A DNA stretch of 64,000 bases from Bacillus chungangensis (GTDB lineage Bacteria > Bacillota > Bacilli > Bacillales > Bacillaceae_C): NCBI RefSeq assembly GCF_030812995.1, contig NZ_JAUSTT010000013.1, positions 62,001 through 126,000 of the forward strand, given 5' to 3'. Positions within the stretch are counted from its first letter, which is position 1, and every line of letters begins with the position of its first letter. The notes under the pieces are model-generated. The model saw only the letters and a list, made by a program, of their open reading frames with translations, ran no database searches and was not told the origin of the DNA. The position numbers and the translations under genes were made by a program. This document shows, one piece after another, positions 44,584 to 54,453 of this stretch.

Positions 44584-45219
44584 ATGGCGATACGTGTGTT
44601 AATTGCAGATGACCATCATATTGTTCGTAGAGGATTAACCTTCTTTTTGCAAACCCAAAAAGACATTGAAATAGCTGGGGAAGCGAGTAATGGAAAAGAA
44701 GCGATACAGCTAGTGGAACGTTTGCAGCCAGATGTTGTTTTAATGGATTTGATTATGCCAATAATGGATGGCATAGAGGCGACAAGGCGCATTAAATTAA
44801 GGTTTCCAGACGTGCATATTATGATGTTGACAAGTTTTTCGGATAAAGACCATGTGATTCCAGCTATTGAAGCTGGAGCTGCTGGATATCAATTAAAGGA
44901 TATTGAACCGGATGAATTGGTAGAATCTATTCGCAAGCTTGTTCATGGTGAAAATACACTGCATCCGAAAGCAACCAATCACTTATTAACGAGAATCAAT
45001 CAAAACGAGGGTAAAGAGCTTCATTTGCAATTAACGAAGAGAGAGCATGATGTCTTAAAAGAAATAGCAAGTGGAAAAAGCAATAAAGAAATTGCTGCAG
45101 CTCTTTATATAACAGAAAAAACAGTCAAAACGCACGTATCTAATATTTTTTCAAAACTAGAGGTTGCTGATCGAACGCAAGCAGCATTATATGCGGTGAA
45201 ACATGGTTTGCAAAAATAA
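44584..45219 (+). CDS. NarL-family response regulator (YhcZ-like)
   Basis: 211 residues: receiver domain with Asp9/Asp10 acid pair (ADDHH), phospho-Asp55 (VLMDLIMP), Thr switch in MLTSFSD and Lys in YQLKDIEPDE, then a LuxR-type helix-turn-helix (LTKREHDVLKEIASGKSNKEIAAALYI split around the turn; KTVKTHVSNIFSKL). GGAGGAAGAGAC precedes the ATG. Partner of the GAF histidine kinase; a strong terminator ends the pair. Confidence 0.93.
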   Translation: MAIRVLIADDHHIVRRGLTFFLQTQKDIEIAGEASNGKEAIQLVERLQPDVVLMDLIMPIMDGIEATRRIKLRFPDVHIMMLTSFSDKDHVIPAIEAGAAGYQLKDIEPDELVESIRKLVHGENTLHPKATNHLLTRINQNEGKELHLQLTKREHDVLKEIASGKSNKEIAAALYITEKTVKTHVSNIFSKLEVADRTQAALYAVKHGLQK

Positions 45220-45223
45220 AAGA

Positions 45224-45254
45224 AGCAATGGGAAAATTATCCCATTGCTATTTT
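45224..45254 (+). terminator. Terminator of the two-component operon
   Basis: AGCAATGGGA pairs with TCCCATTGCT, followed by ATTTTGG. Confidence 0.7.
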
Positions 45255-45296
45255 GGCTTCTCATCTGTTCTTTACAGCAAGTGTTTAACTGCTTTT

Positions 45297-45542
45297 TTAG
45301 AACATTTGCTCCATATGATTAGCGGTTAACATCATGTCATTCGCATGCTCTACATAACGCAGCAAAGAGTAAAGCTTTCGTTCGATTACTGACAAATCAT
45401 TTGAAAAATGATAAGCAGAGAGCAAGTCTTCTATCTTTTTTGAAAGCAAGTCATCCTTTGTTCGCACCATGAGAACTAATAAATCATCCCATTGGGAGCG
45501 ATGTGCATAATATAAAGCACGATCATAATCCACTCTCTCCAA
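45297..45542 (-). CDS. YhdB-like small protein
   Basis: An 81-residue helical cytoplasmic protein (VDYDRALYYAHRSQWDDLL ... LLSKKIEDLLSAYHF). It resembles B. subtilis YhdB, also located near yhcZ; function unknown. TTG start behind AGGAGGAGGG. Confidence 0.65.
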   Translation of the reverse strand: MERVDYDRALYYAHRSQWDDLLVLMVRTKDDLLSKKIEDLLSAYHFSNDLSVIERKLYSLLRYVEHANDMMLTANHMEQMF

Positions 45543-45648
45543 TCGAAGCCCTCCTCCTGAAAAGAGGTATGTTTATTGTATGTCTGTTATTTCATAAAGT
45601 TGCACTGTAAAAGTTGCCTATTTATGATTTTTTTACGGATTTAAAAAA

Positions 45649-45676
45649 CGCTGAAGGTGATTAGCCATCAGCGTGC
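45649..45676 (-). terminator. Terminator overlapping the end of the small membrane protein gene
   Basis: ACGCTGA pairs with TCAGCGT; T-run on the minus strand; the stop codon lies in the loop. Confidence 0.6.
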
Positions 45677-45960
45677 ATTTTTGGAATAATAAAGCAGATA
45701 AAAAAGACGACACTAGCTGAAAAATATAATCCAATAGTTAAAATTAACCAAGATAGCACAAAATCAATATTTGTATTGTTTTTTACACTTAGAAAATAGG
45801 CAATGGTAAAAACAACAGCAGTAATAATTGTGGCAAGCAGCGGCATATTTTTCTTTGGATCATTTGTCTTATGATATTTTTTTGTTAAAATCGTACCAAA
45901 GGTTGCTGCCAAAATGACGATTACGAAAGCTGCAATCATCATAAAAATACCGTCAGCCAT
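45661..45960 (-). CDS. Small three-helix membrane protein, unknown
   Basis: 99 residues with three hydrophobic segments (about 6-28, 42-60, 70-95) and a short basic loop (KKYHKTNDPKK). No family recognised. ATG 45960 is preferred over TTG 45975 because TTGGAG then serves as ribosome site at the right distance. It lies 64 bases after the ferredoxin on the same strand. Confidence 0.6.
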   Translation of the reverse strand: MADGIFMMIAAFVIVILAATFGTILTKKYHKTNDPKKNMPLLATIITAVVFTIAYFLSVKNNTNIDFVLSWLILTIGLYFSASVVFFICFIIPKMHADG

Positions 45961-46024
45961 ATTTATTTGCTCCAATACTTATATTTCCCGATTGACTCAC
46001 CTATCATATCCAGCCTTGCCAGCA

Positions 46025-46264
46025 TTAGTCTAAATTGAAAAATTTACGTGCTTTTTCAAGGTATATCATGTCTTCTTCTAGCAGTTCATCTTCGATATAA
46101 ATCGCTTCAACAGGACAAGCAGCTTCACAAGCTCCGCAATCAATGCAGATATCGGGATTGATAAAAAACTGATCTTCTCCTTCTTCAATACAGTCAACAG
46201 GACAAACCTCTACACAGTCTGCTGCTTTTTCCCCTTCACACGGGGAGGTAATCACAAACGCCAT
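46025..46264 (-). CDS. fdxA: Bacillus-type ferredoxin, housekeeping copy
   Basis: A 79-residue iron-sulfur carrier with C-x7-C-x3-C-x3-C (SPCEGEKAADCVEVC region) and CIDCGACEAACP. It is a paralogue of the sulfur-operon ferredoxin, differing mainly in the C-terminal helix. ATG 46264 is preferred over TTG 46273 because AAAGGTGG is 9 bases before it. Likely the general electron carrier of the cell. Confidence 0.88.
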   Translation of the reverse strand: MAFVITSPCEGEKAADCVEVCPVDCIEEGEDQFFINPDICIDCGACEAACPVEAIYIEDELLEEDMIYLEKARKFFNLD

Positions 46265-46517
46265 TGAAAACAACCACCTTTAAGAAAAAATTTATATTTT
46301 GAGGATACTGAGCAGTCCTCTCTAATGTTAACAAAAATACGAACCATCATTACTACAACTTTAGGCTGAAATGGTCGTGAGATGACACAGATAGGGTAAA
46401 ATACTCATCTACTTAACCTTACCACATCTCTTGTATTTTAACACATGATATTCAATTTTTCATGATTTTTCAACTATCTACATAGACTGTTTTAAAAGAA
46501 AAAAGGGGAGCTGTCAA

Positions 46518-47936
46518 GTGAATCATATGCCAGATAAACAGTTAGCATACGCTATCTCAGAAATAACAGAAATTGCTAGTGGATTTGGACTGGACTTTTA
46601 TCCAATGCGCTATGAAATTTGCCCTGCTGAAATTATATATACATTCGGAGCTTATGGGATGCCGACGCGATTTTCTCATTGGAGTTTTGGAAAGCAATTT
46701 TTTAAAATGAAAACTCACTACGATTTAGGATTAAGTAAAATATACGAATTAGTGATCAATTCTAATCCTTGCTATGCTTTTTTACTTGATACGAACTCTT
46801 TGATTCAAAACAAATTAATTGTCGCACATGTTTTGGCACACTGTGATTTTTTCAAAAATAATGTAAGATTTCAGAATACAAAACGTGATATGGTCGAAAG
46901 TATGGCAGCAACGGCCGAAAGAATTCGCTCTTACGAAATGTCCTATGGAAAAAAGGAAGTAGAGCGTTTTTTAGATGCTGTCTTGTCGATTGAAGAACAT
47001 ATTGATCCTTCTTTGATGAGATCTCAGCTAAATTGGGATATGAACGAGGAGGAAGAATGGGAGCAGGAGAAACAAAAAGCAGCTACCCCATATGATGACC
47101 TTTGGAGTTTAGATAAAAAGAAGGAAAAGCCTGTGGAAAAAAAGAAAAAGCCTTTTCCACCAGAACCTGAAAAAGATTTGGTGCTCTTTATTGAACAATA
47201 TAGCAGGGAACTTACTGATTGGCAGCGTGACATTATGACAATGATTCGTGAAGAAATGCTCTATTTTTGGCCACAGTTAGAGACGAAAGTAATGAACGAG
47301 GGCTGGGCATCATTTTGGCATCAACGAATTCTTCGGGAGCTGGATTTAACAAGTGATGAAGCAATTGAATTTGCTAAGTTAAATGCAGAAGTGGTTCAGC
47401 CTTCACGCACAAGTCTCAATCCATACTATCTTGGCGTGAAAATCTTTGAAGATATAGAAGAACGCTGGAATAACCCTACAGATAAAATGAAAGAAAGAGG
47501 AATAAAGCCACAATCTGGCCAAGAAAAAATATTTGAAGTGCGAGAAATGGAATCAGATATTTCTTTCATGCGCAATTATCTTACGAAGGAATTGGTGCTC
47601 CAAGAAGATATGTATTTATTTCAAAAACAAGGCCGTGATTATAAGGTAGTTGATAAGGATTGGAAGGCTATTCGTGATCAGCTTGTAAGTTCACGTGTCA
47701 ATGGTGGATTCCCTTATATAACCGTAAATGATGGTGATTATAACAAAAATGGAGAGCTTTATTTAAAGCATGTTTTTGAAGGTATTGAACTTGATTTAAC
47801 ATATTTGGAGAAGGTACTTCCATATATATATCAACTTTGGGGAAGAATTGTTCATTTAGAGACAGTTGTAGAAAAGAAAAGGATGTTGTTTACTTATAAT
47901 GGCAAGAGTGTACAAAGAAAATACTTACATGAATAA
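46518..47936 (+). CDS. spoVR: SpoVR family protein
   Basis: A 472-residue cytoplasmic protein matching SpoVR ([18 protein letters not shown] near the N-terminus; [49 protein letters not shown]). In B. subtilis it is needed for normal spore cortex; the biochemical role is not known. A Lys/Glu/Pro-rich low-complexity stretch lies near residue 195-215. GTG 46518 follows AAGGGGAG. Good evidence that the organism sporulates. Confidence 0.93.
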   Translation: MNHMPDKQLAYAISEITEIASGFGLDFYPMRYEICPAEIIYTFGAYGMPTRFSHWSFGKQFFKMKTHYDLGLSKIYELVINSNPCYAFLLDTNSLIQNKLIVAHVLAHCDFFKNNVRFQNTKRDMVESMAATAERIRSYEMSYGKKEVERFLDAVLSIEEHIDPSLMRSQLNWDMNEEEEWEQEKQKAATPYDDLWSLDKKKEKPVEKKKKPFPPEPEKDLVLFIEQYSRELTDWQRDIMTMIREEMLYFWPQLETKVMNEGWASFWHQRILRELDLTSDEAIEFAKLNAEVVQPSRTSLNPYYLGVKIFEDIEERWNNPTDKMKERGIKPQSGQEKIFEVREMESDISFMRNYLTKELVLQEDMYLFQKQGRDYKVVDKDWKAIRDQLVSSRVNGGFPYITVNDGDYNKNGELYLKHVFEGIELDLTYLEKVLPYIYQLWGRIVHLETVVEKKRMLFTYNGKSVQRKYLHE

Positions 47937-47948
47937 ATACACTTTTCA

Positions 47949-47980
47949 CCAGTGGCAACAGAAACGCCGCTGGATTTTTT
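47949..47980 (+). terminator. Terminator after spoVR
   Basis: CCAGTGGC pairs with GCCGCTGG (one G-U), then six T. Confidence 0.7.
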
Positions 47981-48804
47981 AATGAGCGCAAAACTCACTC
48001 AGTTACAAAAGAACAAGAGAAATAAACAATGAATATTTAGATTAATAATAAGAATTGCTGTTTGAATAAGTTGAAACAAAAATTGTTCATTCATTTGGAA
48101 GTGAAGAAACCCGCATAAAAAGTGAGGAGAAAATACGCACAAAAATGGAAACAGATGATCACCTGGATTTCGTTTAGGAACTACTTGTCTCTTAGGTTTT
48201 CGAAATTTGAATGAAAATTCATCCATACATCATATAAGTGCATTTTAAATCCATCATAGTAAACATTAGTAAGCAAAGTTCTTCCCGCTTAGGAAATTCC
48301 TTTGCTTTTGTGAATGGAATATTGGCTTTATCAGAAGAAGATCGAAAATTGACGATAGCCAATGCTAAGTGGTAAAATAGGGAAGCCATTTTGTATTCAA
48401 TAATAAGAATGAAAGCCAACCTAAGTATTTTTTAATAATGAAGGAAATAATTATTTATGGTAACATTCAAAAGTTTTTATTGTTTGCAAATAAAAGGTGA
48501 TTGGCAACTTCGTTATCGTACATTGGCCAAATTTTTTTATTCAATGATTTTTCCGATCTTACATTTAGCTTTTCTATAAATGGACGAGAGAAGAACCTAT
48601 TGTTAATGTTGTCAGACTATTAAAAATGATAAATATGAACCATTTCTTTTGGATAAAAAGCGATATAAAACTCTTAATCTATCTTTTTAATAAGGATCAG
48701 ACTAGTAAATGCAGCACGATTTATAAATAGATGGCGAGAAGATCAATGCCTATATATATAAATCAACCGATAACAGCAATGAGACTTACTACTATACATA
48801 GAGG
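47981..48804. other. Long AT-rich intergenic region, possible gene remnants
   Basis: About 820 bases without a credible gene. Two short minus-strand frames (47999-48226, 48219-48419) read almost continuously into one another with protein-like composition but lack ribosome sites. They could be debris of a lost gene; no family recognised. Confidence 0.4.
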
Positions 48805-49365
48805 GTGATTTTTATTCAACTAGTTATGTTTTTAAAAGAATTTATTAAACATCCACGATATACTGGAGCAATTGCTCCAAGCTCGCCAAAATTAGCAAAA
48901 GAAATGGTTAGCCAAATCGATTTTCAAACTGCAAAATGTATCGTAGAACTTGGCCCTGGCACTGGGGTTTTTACAAAAGAAATGATGAAGAATAAAAAGA
49001 GCGAAACACAAGTTATTTTAGTAGAGATTAACGAAATTTTCGCTAAAGATTTACAGAGAGAATATGCAAATGAACCAAACGTTCATGTGATTGAAGGTTC
49101 TGCTGAAAATTTGCAAGCATTATTAGAAGAGCTGCATATTAAATCTGTTGATTGCATTATTTCTGGTTTGCCCTTTACTTCCCTCCCAAGTGAAGTCTCT
49201 TCTCGAATTCTTACAAATATAAAGAATGTATTATTAGGTAAATTTATTACATTTCAATATTCACTTGTGAAAAAGGCATTCTTTCAAGCGGTTTTCACAA
49301 AAACGAAATGTAGAAAAATTTGGTTGAATATTCCACCTGCATATGTGTTTATATGTGAGAAATAA
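48805..49365 (+). CDS. Class I SAM-dependent methyltransferase (rRNA/phospholipid methylase-like)
   Basis: 186 residues. The SAM-binding motif is CIVELGPGTGVFTKEM, followed by VILVEINEIFAKDL and an NPPF-like ISGLPFTSLP catalytic loop; the N-terminus HPRYTGAIAPSSPKLAKEM is typical of PmtA-like phospholipid N-methyltransferases. The start is uncertain: GTG 48805 lies inside the ribosome site AGAGGGTGA, ATG 48826 is too distant, and an unusual ATT at 48814 has the best spacing. Substrate unknown. Confidence 0.75.
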   Translation: MIFIQLVMFLKEFIKHPRYTGAIAPSSPKLAKEMVSQIDFQTAKCIVELGPGTGVFTKEMMKNKKSETQVILVEINEIFAKDLQREYANEPNVHVIEGSAENLQALLEELHIKSVDCIISGLPFTSLPSEVSSRILTNIKNVLLGKFITFQYSLVKKAFFQAVFTKTKCRKIWLNIPPAYVFICEK

Positions 49366-49396
49366 GAGATACTTCCACATTAGTCATTAAAATCGA

Positions 49397-49556
49397 TTTA
49401 TCCCACATCTAACTGGCAGTAATACCCCCACCTCAAGAGTAAGAAGGAATCAGAAGCGCTAGGTGGGGGATAACTGAAAGTCAAATGTCCGATTGGTTCA
49501 ACTAACCATCAGTGGGGGATAAGAAAAAACCCCCACTGATGGAAGTTTCACTTTAT
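49397..49556. repeat. Dispersed two-hairpin repeat, short form (copy 8)
   Basis: Intact ends TTTATCCCACATC and GTTTCACTTTAT; both hairpins kept. It lies between the methyltransferase and gpmA. The remaining bases to gpmA show nothing else. Confidence 0.9.
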
Positions 49557-49773
49557 CATTGTTGCATTTGTTTAGATTGTCGACTTTTTTAATGTTTGCT
49601 TTATTTTTTCCATTAGTGTTGCAATTTTTGTTGTTTAACATTACTCCGACTTTCTTGCAGTTTAGTGATCAGATACGTTATTATTTCGTTAAGGAAACAT
49701 TATTTCTTTAATGCAATTTTAATGCTCGGTATTTATCGTCATCACTTTAACAAATAAAGGAGATGGAAAGGAA

Positions 49774-50511
49774 ATGAAGCTTGTCCTAATAAGGCATGGT
49801 GAAAGTCAATGGAACTTAGAAAATCGATTTACTGGGTGGACAGATGTAGATTTAACAGATAAAGGGATAGAAGAAGCAAAAGTAGCAGGGAAAATCTTAA
49901 AGGAAGCTGGTTATGCATTTGATGCAGCATTTACTTCTGTATTGAAAAGAGCAAATAAAACATTGTATTATGTGCTAGATGAAATGGATTTATTATGGAT
50001 TCCTGTTCATAAGACATGGAAGCTAAATGAAAGGCATTACGGAGCACTGCAAGGATTGAATAAAACTGAAACTGCAAAGCAATATGGTGAGGAACAAGTA
50101 AAGATTTGGCGAAGAAGCTATGATGTTCCTCCTACTCCATTAAATAAGGATGATGAAAGATATCCTGGGAATGACCCGAGGTACAAGCAGTTGAAGGATG
50201 AAGAGCTGCCATTAGGAGAAAGCTTAAAAGATACGATAGCGAGAGTTGTTCCTTGTTGGAAAAATGACATTGTTCCCCTTCTCCAAAAAGGAAAAAAGGT
50301 CGTAATTGTTGCTCACGGCAATAGCTTGCGAGCGCTGGTAAAATATTTAGAAAACATGAGCAGCGAAGCAATTTTGGAACTTAATATTCCTACAGGTGTT
50401 CCTTTAGTCTATGAATTAAATGAAATATTGCAACCAGTTAAAAAGTATTATTTAGGAGACGAAGCGGCAATTCAACAGAAAATGACACAGGTTGCAAACC
50501 AAGGTAAATGA
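49774..50511 (+). CDS. gpmA: 2,3-bisphosphoglycerate-dependent phosphoglycerate mutase
   Basis: A 245-residue glycolytic mutase. The phospho-His is in [30 protein letters not shown], and the second His in [17 protein letters not shown] are intact. The RAxKTL helix reads [12 protein letters not shown] instead of the usual RAIKTL. AAGGAGATGGAAAGGAA precedes the ATG. Most Bacillus rely on the cofactor-independent enzyme GpmI, so this may be a second, accessory mutase. Confidence 0.92.
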   Translation: MKLVLIRHGESQWNLENRFTGWTDVDLTDKGIEEAKVAGKILKEAGYAFDAAFTSVLKRANKTLYYVLDEMDLLWIPVHKTWKLNERHYGALQGLNKTETAKQYGEEQVKIWRRSYDVPPTPLNKDDERYPGNDPRYKQLKDEELPLGESLKDTIARVVPCWKNDIVPLLQKGKKVVIVAHGNSLRALVKYLENMSSEAILELNIPTGVPLVYELNEILQPVKKYYLGDEAAIQQKMTQVANQGK

Positions 50512-50529
50512 ATACAGTATGCTAAAATA

Positions 50530-50581
50530 AAGGCGGGAAGTGTGTTGAACGTTAAAAACGTTTTCTCACATCTCGCTTTTA
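50530..50581 (+). terminator. Imperfect terminator after gpmA
   Basis: GCGGGAAGTGTG pairs loosely with CTCACATCTCGC; the inner AACGTT-AAA-AACGTT closes the stem; TTTTAT follows. Confidence 0.5.
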
Positions 50582-50619
50582 TGATAAATCTGTCATTCAT
50601 TTGATGGCAGAAATATGGA

Positions 50620-50897
50620 TAGTTTTATTAGCAATCAACATCCTACGAAGAGAAGTGCCTTCCTTTATTAAATGTTAGTCACAAAAGTGTTAGGAACTTC
50701 GTCGACGAACATGATAAGTTTTCAATGATTCGTCTAATGTAGAACAAGACGTAAGTTAAATTCAATACACTTCGACAGCAATGCTTCACATAAAGAAAAA
50801 GTGGCTTTCTTTTTTGAGGACGTTGTATGTTTATCTTAAGGTCCTCTAATACGTAGGGGGATGATAGAAACCCCCATTTAAAAGTATGATTTTATTT
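50620..50897. repeat. Decayed long-form copy of the dispersed repeat (copy 9)
   Basis: Keeps the module order (CTTCGACAGCAATGC, AAGAAAAAGTGG, TTTTTTGAGGACG) and a residual hairpin GGGGG-ATGATAGAAA-CCCCC. The ends are lost. It ends just before the transporter's ribosome site. Confidence 0.6.
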
Positions 50898-50919
50898 TAT
50901 TGTAAAGGTGGGGGGTGTT

Positions 50920-51888
50920 TTGCGTCCAATCATATTAGGAATTTGTGCTGCTTTCTTTTTTGCATTTACCTTTATTTTAAATCGTTCTATGGAGCTTGCA
51001 GGCGGAAGCTGGATTTGGAGTGCTTCGCTTCGTTATTTTTTTATGATTCCTTTTTTGTTTATCATTGTAGCGGCAAGAAAAAATGTCACCCCACTTGTAA
51101 AAGCAATGAAGCAGCATCCGGCCACATGGATATTGTGGAGTTTCATTGGCTTTGGGCTTTTTTATGCACCATTAAGTTTTGCGGCGGCATATGGTCGAGG
51201 CTGGCTGATTGCAGGAACATGGCAAGTAACCATTATCTCTGGTTCGTTATTGGCGCCTCTTTTTTATGAATCCGTGCCAACGAAGAATGGTTTCCGTAAA
51301 ATAAGGGGGAAAATACCTCTTCGCGGCTTACTATTTTCTATGCTTATTTTACTTGGAGTACTTTTGCTGCAACTGGAACAGGCAAAGCAATTATCAATCA
51401 AGTATGCATTGCTCAGTGTTTTCCCTGTTCTCCTTGCTTCTTTTGCATATCCGCTTGGAAATCGAAAAATGATGCAGCTCTGCAAAGGCAAGTTGGATGT
51501 ATATCAACGTGTATTAGGGATGACGCTAGCAAGCATTCCGTTTTGGCTCTTACTTTCCTTTTATGGTGTTGTAACAGTAGGATTTCCGAGTGGTAATCAA
51601 ATCTTTCAATCTTTACTTGTCGCTATTACCTCAGGTGTTATTGCAACGGTATTGTTTTTTCAAGCAACGGAATTGGTAAAAGACAATATGCAGCAATTAG
51701 CAGCTGTAGAAGCAACTCAATCGATAGAAATTCTTTTCACTCTAGCTGGTGAAATGCTCGTGCTTCATGCCCCGTTTCCAACTACGTTTTCTTGGGTGGG
51801 AATCAGCTTAGTTATTATCGGAATGATGTTGCATAGTTATGTGTCGAGAGTAAAAAAACTCACTTTTAGGCGCCATCTTGATTTGTAA
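50920..51888 (+). CDS. EamA/DMT-superfamily (multidrug-type) membrane transporter
   Basis: A 322-residue protein with about ten hydrophobic segments in two EamA-like repeats (IILGICAAFFFAFTFILNRS; AAYGRGWLIAGTWQVTIISG; VIATVLFFQATELV). Substrate unknown; small metabolites or drugs are exported by relatives. TTG 50920 is chosen because AAAGGTGGGG lies just before it; GTG 50908 is inside that site. Its end overlaps the open frame of the next gene by a few bases, but the true start of that gene is 32 bases later. Confidence 0.75.
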   Translation: MRPIILGICAAFFFAFTFILNRSMELAGGSWIWSASLRYFFMIPFLFIIVAARKNVTPLVKAMKQHPATWILWSFIGFGLFYAPLSFAAAYGRGWLIAGTWQVTIISGSLLAPLFYESVPTKNGFRKIRGKIPLRGLLFSMLILLGVLLLQLEQAKQLSIKYALLSVFPVLLASFAYPLGNRKMMQLCKGKLDVYQRVLGMTLASIPFWLLLSFYGVVTVGFPSGNQIFQSLLVAITSGVIATVLFFQATELVKDNMQQLAAVEATQSIEILFTLAGEMLVLHAPFPTTFSWVGISLVIIGMMLHSYVSRVKKLTFRRHLDL

Positions 51889-51919
51889 AGATGTAGATAA
51901 GAAGAAAGAGTGGATGACA

Positions 51920-53371
51920 ATGTATATTTATCAGCAAGCGGAAATAAAAAAAATTGATGAAATTGCTATGATGAATGGACTCTCCTATTTTTCATTAATG
52001 GAAAATGCAGGGAAGGGATTGTATCAAACACTCCTATCCTATATTCATAAAGAAGAGAAAATACTCGTATTAGCCGGCAGAGGAAATAATGGTGGAGACG
52101 GTGTTGTGTTGGCGCGCTATTTACAAATAAATGGCTATGATGTTAGTTTAGTTTTTCCTATTGGACCGCCGAAAACAGAAGCTGCGAAACAACATTTGTC
52201 GCTCTATAAACAGCACGGTTTTTCTTTATCTGTGTGGAATCCCGAGGAACATTATGATGTGATTGTTGATAGTTTGTTAGGTGTTGGCATGAAGCTTCCT
52301 TTAAAAGAGGAGATTCGAAAAGTAATTGTATGGGCAAATGGAAAAAAGGCGAGACGGATTGCCGTTGACCTACCAACCGGTGTGCAGGCTGATAATGGAA
52401 AAGTAGAGACAGCATTTAAAGCAGATGCAACATTTTTTTTACATGGTGCAAAGCCTGCTGCTTTTTTGCTGCCATCTAGTGTTTATTTTGGTCAGACAAG
52501 TGTTATAGATATTGGAATTCCACAGACGGGCAATGCGCATGTATGGACGTTAGAAAAGGTGCAGAACGCATGGCCAAGGCGAACAGCTGCTTCTCATAAA
52601 GGAACATTTGGTACAGGCTTGATTATAGCAGGAAGTGATGAAATGCCTGGCAGTGCAATATTAAGTGGAATCGGTGCTCTTCGTTCAGGAATTGGAAAGT
52701 TAATGATTGGGACAAGTGCATATTGTGGCGCCATTATTGCTGGGCGTATTCCAGAAGCAACTTATCTTTTTGATGGTTTAGAGAAGGTAGCAAAAGGGAA
52801 GGTTCCAAATAAGCTAGCAGCTGTTGGAATTGGCCCCGGACTTCAGGATAAAACAAATATCAATCAGGCATTGTCTGTATTGCTAGAACACAATATTCCA
52901 CTTGTAATCGATGCTGGTGCGCTGCTTGAGAAGGCATGGAAAACAAGCAGCTCACTCCAACGAAAGGCGCCAATTGTTCTTACTCCTCACCCAGGAGAGT
53001 TTAGTCGCTTGACAGGTGTATCCATTCAAGAAATAGCTGAAAATCGTATAGAATTGGCAAAACAGTTTGCAAAAAGGGAGCAGGTGATTGTCGTTCTAAA
53101 AGGCCAGTATACTGTCATTGCCTTTCCTGATGGCGAGATTATCGTCAATCCGACCGGAAATTCAGCCTTAGCTAAGGGAGGAAGCGGAGATGTGTTGTTG
53201 GGAATGATTGTTGCTATGCTAGCAACCCACCATTGTCCACGATCAGCAATAGCCAATGCTGTGTTTATTCATGGTTTATGTGGAGATGAGTATACTGCAC
53301 ATGCCAGCGATGCTAGCATGGTAGCAAGTGATATGGAACGTTTATTGCCAGCAGTCCTAAATCGTATTTAG
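51920..53371 (+). CDS. nnr: Bifunctional NAD(P)HX epimerase/dehydratase (NnrE-NnrD)
   Basis: A 483-residue repair enzyme for hydrated NADH/NADPH. The N-terminal half (about 1-210) is the epimerase with LAGRGNNGGDGVVLARYL and DSLLGVGM and DLPTGVQADNG. The C-terminal half (about 220-483) is the ADP-dependent dehydratase with PLVIDAGAL, LTPHPGEFSRL, VVLKGQYTVI and ALAKGGSGDVLLGMI. ATG 51920 is preferred to ATG 51914 because AAAGAGTGG fits its spacing. Cytoplasmic metabolite repair. Confidence 0.92.
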   Translation: MYIYQQAEIKKIDEIAMMNGLSYFSLMENAGKGLYQTLLSYIHKEEKILVLAGRGNNGGDGVVLARYLQINGYDVSLVFPIGPPKTEAAKQHLSLYKQHGFSLSVWNPEEHYDVIVDSLLGVGMKLPLKEEIRKVIVWANGKKARRIAVDLPTGVQADNGKVETAFKADATFFLHGAKPAAFLLPSSVYFGQTSVIDIGIPQTGNAHVWTLEKVQNAWPRRTAASHKGTFGTGLIIAGSDEMPGSAILSGIGALRSGIGKLMIGTSAYCGAIIAGRIPEATYLFDGLEKVAKGKVPNKLAAVGIGPGLQDKTNINQALSVLLEHNIPLVIDAGALLEKAWKTSSSLQRKAPIVLTPHPGEFSRLTGVSIQEIAENRIELAKQFAKREQVIVVLKGQYTVIAFPDGEIIVNPTGNSALAKGGSGDVLLGMIVAMLATHHCPRSAIANAVFIHGLCGDEYTAHASDASMVASDMERLLPAVLNRI

Positions 53372-53841
53372 TGGTCAAGAATATTATAACTGGATTTTCG
53401 AAAAGAATTCTCCCATTTCTAAGAAGGGCATAGCCCAATGAAAGTGGGTGAGTAGTTCACGTTATTCTCTCATACTGTAATAACTTCATGCATTGCACGT
53501 TTGGAATCATAGCCATCAGTAAGGATCATTCCCTTACTGATGGTCTCTCACTGTACTAAAGGTTAGTTTATTACGATTTAAACTATGTTTCTGATTAGCT
53601 TCTAAAGTAGATGGAATGGTTCATTTAGAAGATCAATTTAGTAAAGCATTAGCGACAGCAGGAGGTAAAAGGAGAATAGGTTTTTTATCCTCTAAAAATT
53701 CTAAAAATGGAAAATAAAATGTAGAAGTATCCGATGATAAGGTCCTTACTAGTTGTCGGATTTTAAGCTGTAGATGGTAACTTCAGTTTTTTTACTGTCA
53801 TTGTGTACATAGCTTCGAAAACAACGAACGATCCCACGTTT
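53372..53841. other. Intergenic region with two hairpins
   Basis: CCATCAGTAAGG-ATCATT-CCCTTACTGATGG (53512-53542) is a stable hairpin whose outer bases match hairpin B of the dispersed repeat, so this is probably a decayed relative. A second weak stem (ATCCGA ... TCGGAT, 53729-53765, with T's after) may be a terminator. No gene seen. Confidence 0.5.
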
Positions 53842-54234
53842 TTACTTCGCATACTTTAATTCACGTATGACACCTTCTTGTTCAATAGAACGCAGTGCTA
53901 AAATTTGCAGAGATTTTTCTTGACGTTTTTGACTTGAGGTTAGTTCATTTATTTGTTCAGTGTTTTCAGCTACTTGTTTATATATAACATTTAATTTCTC
54001 TTCGATACTTTGAAGTTCCTGTTTCGTAGCCATATTCTCTTCGATGCTTTGAAGTTCCTGTTTCGTAGCCATATTTTCTTCGATGCTTAGAAGTTCCTGT
54101 TTCGTAGCCATATTCACTTCGATATTTCGAAGTTTTGTCTCCATTTTCTCTTCGATGCTATTGAGTTCCTGCTTCATATTTTTTTCAAGGGTCTGTATCT
54201 GTTGGAACAATTTTTGGAACATTACTTCATTCAT
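53842..54234 (-). CDS. Coiled-coil protein with tandem 13-residue repeats
   Basis: A 130-residue, highly charged, helical protein. Residues about 35-75 are three to four near-identical 13-residue units (SIEENMATKQELQ and variants), encoded by about 39-bp direct repeats at 54000-54120. The 13-mer period does not match a perfect heptad but fits a long helix. A basic C-terminal helix follows. ATG 54234 is chosen because GAGGAGGTGA is 8-9 bases upstream. Similar short coiled-coil proteins occur in Bacillus phages and chromosomes without known function; repeat number may vary between strains. Confidence 0.75.
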   Translation of the reverse strand: MNEVMFQKLFQQIQTLEKNMKQELNSIEEKMETKLRNIEVNMATKQELLSIEENMATKQELQSIEENMATKQELQSIEEKLNVIYKQVAENTEQINELTSSQKRQEKSLQILALRSIEQEGVIRELKYAK

Positions 54235-54364
54235 TGTTGCTTTCACCTCCTCATTGTTTGCTGATGTATAAAAATGAAGATGAACTTAGGGCTTGTTCAT
54301 TTTCACTCTAGCTTTTATTATATACGAACTTACGCTTAATTTGTATAACAATCTTTATAGAGAA

Positions 54365-54400
54365 GACTCCCACTTAAAAAAGTTAACATAAGTGGGAGTC
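54365..54400 (-). terminator. Stem-loop downstream of the acyl-CoA ligase gene
   Basis: GACTCCCACTTA pairs with TAAGTGGGAGTC, a perfect 12-bp stem; the following minus-strand sequence (TTCTCT) is only partly T-rich. Confidence 0.6.
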
Positions 54401-54453
54401 GAATTGCTGAAGTTAACCGTTCAGAGTTGAAGATATTTTCTGACAGCAATCAG

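Noticed and set aside
54000-54120. Possible CRISPR-like direct repeats
   Set aside because: The repeats are contiguous, in frame within a coiled-coil gene, and have no spacers.
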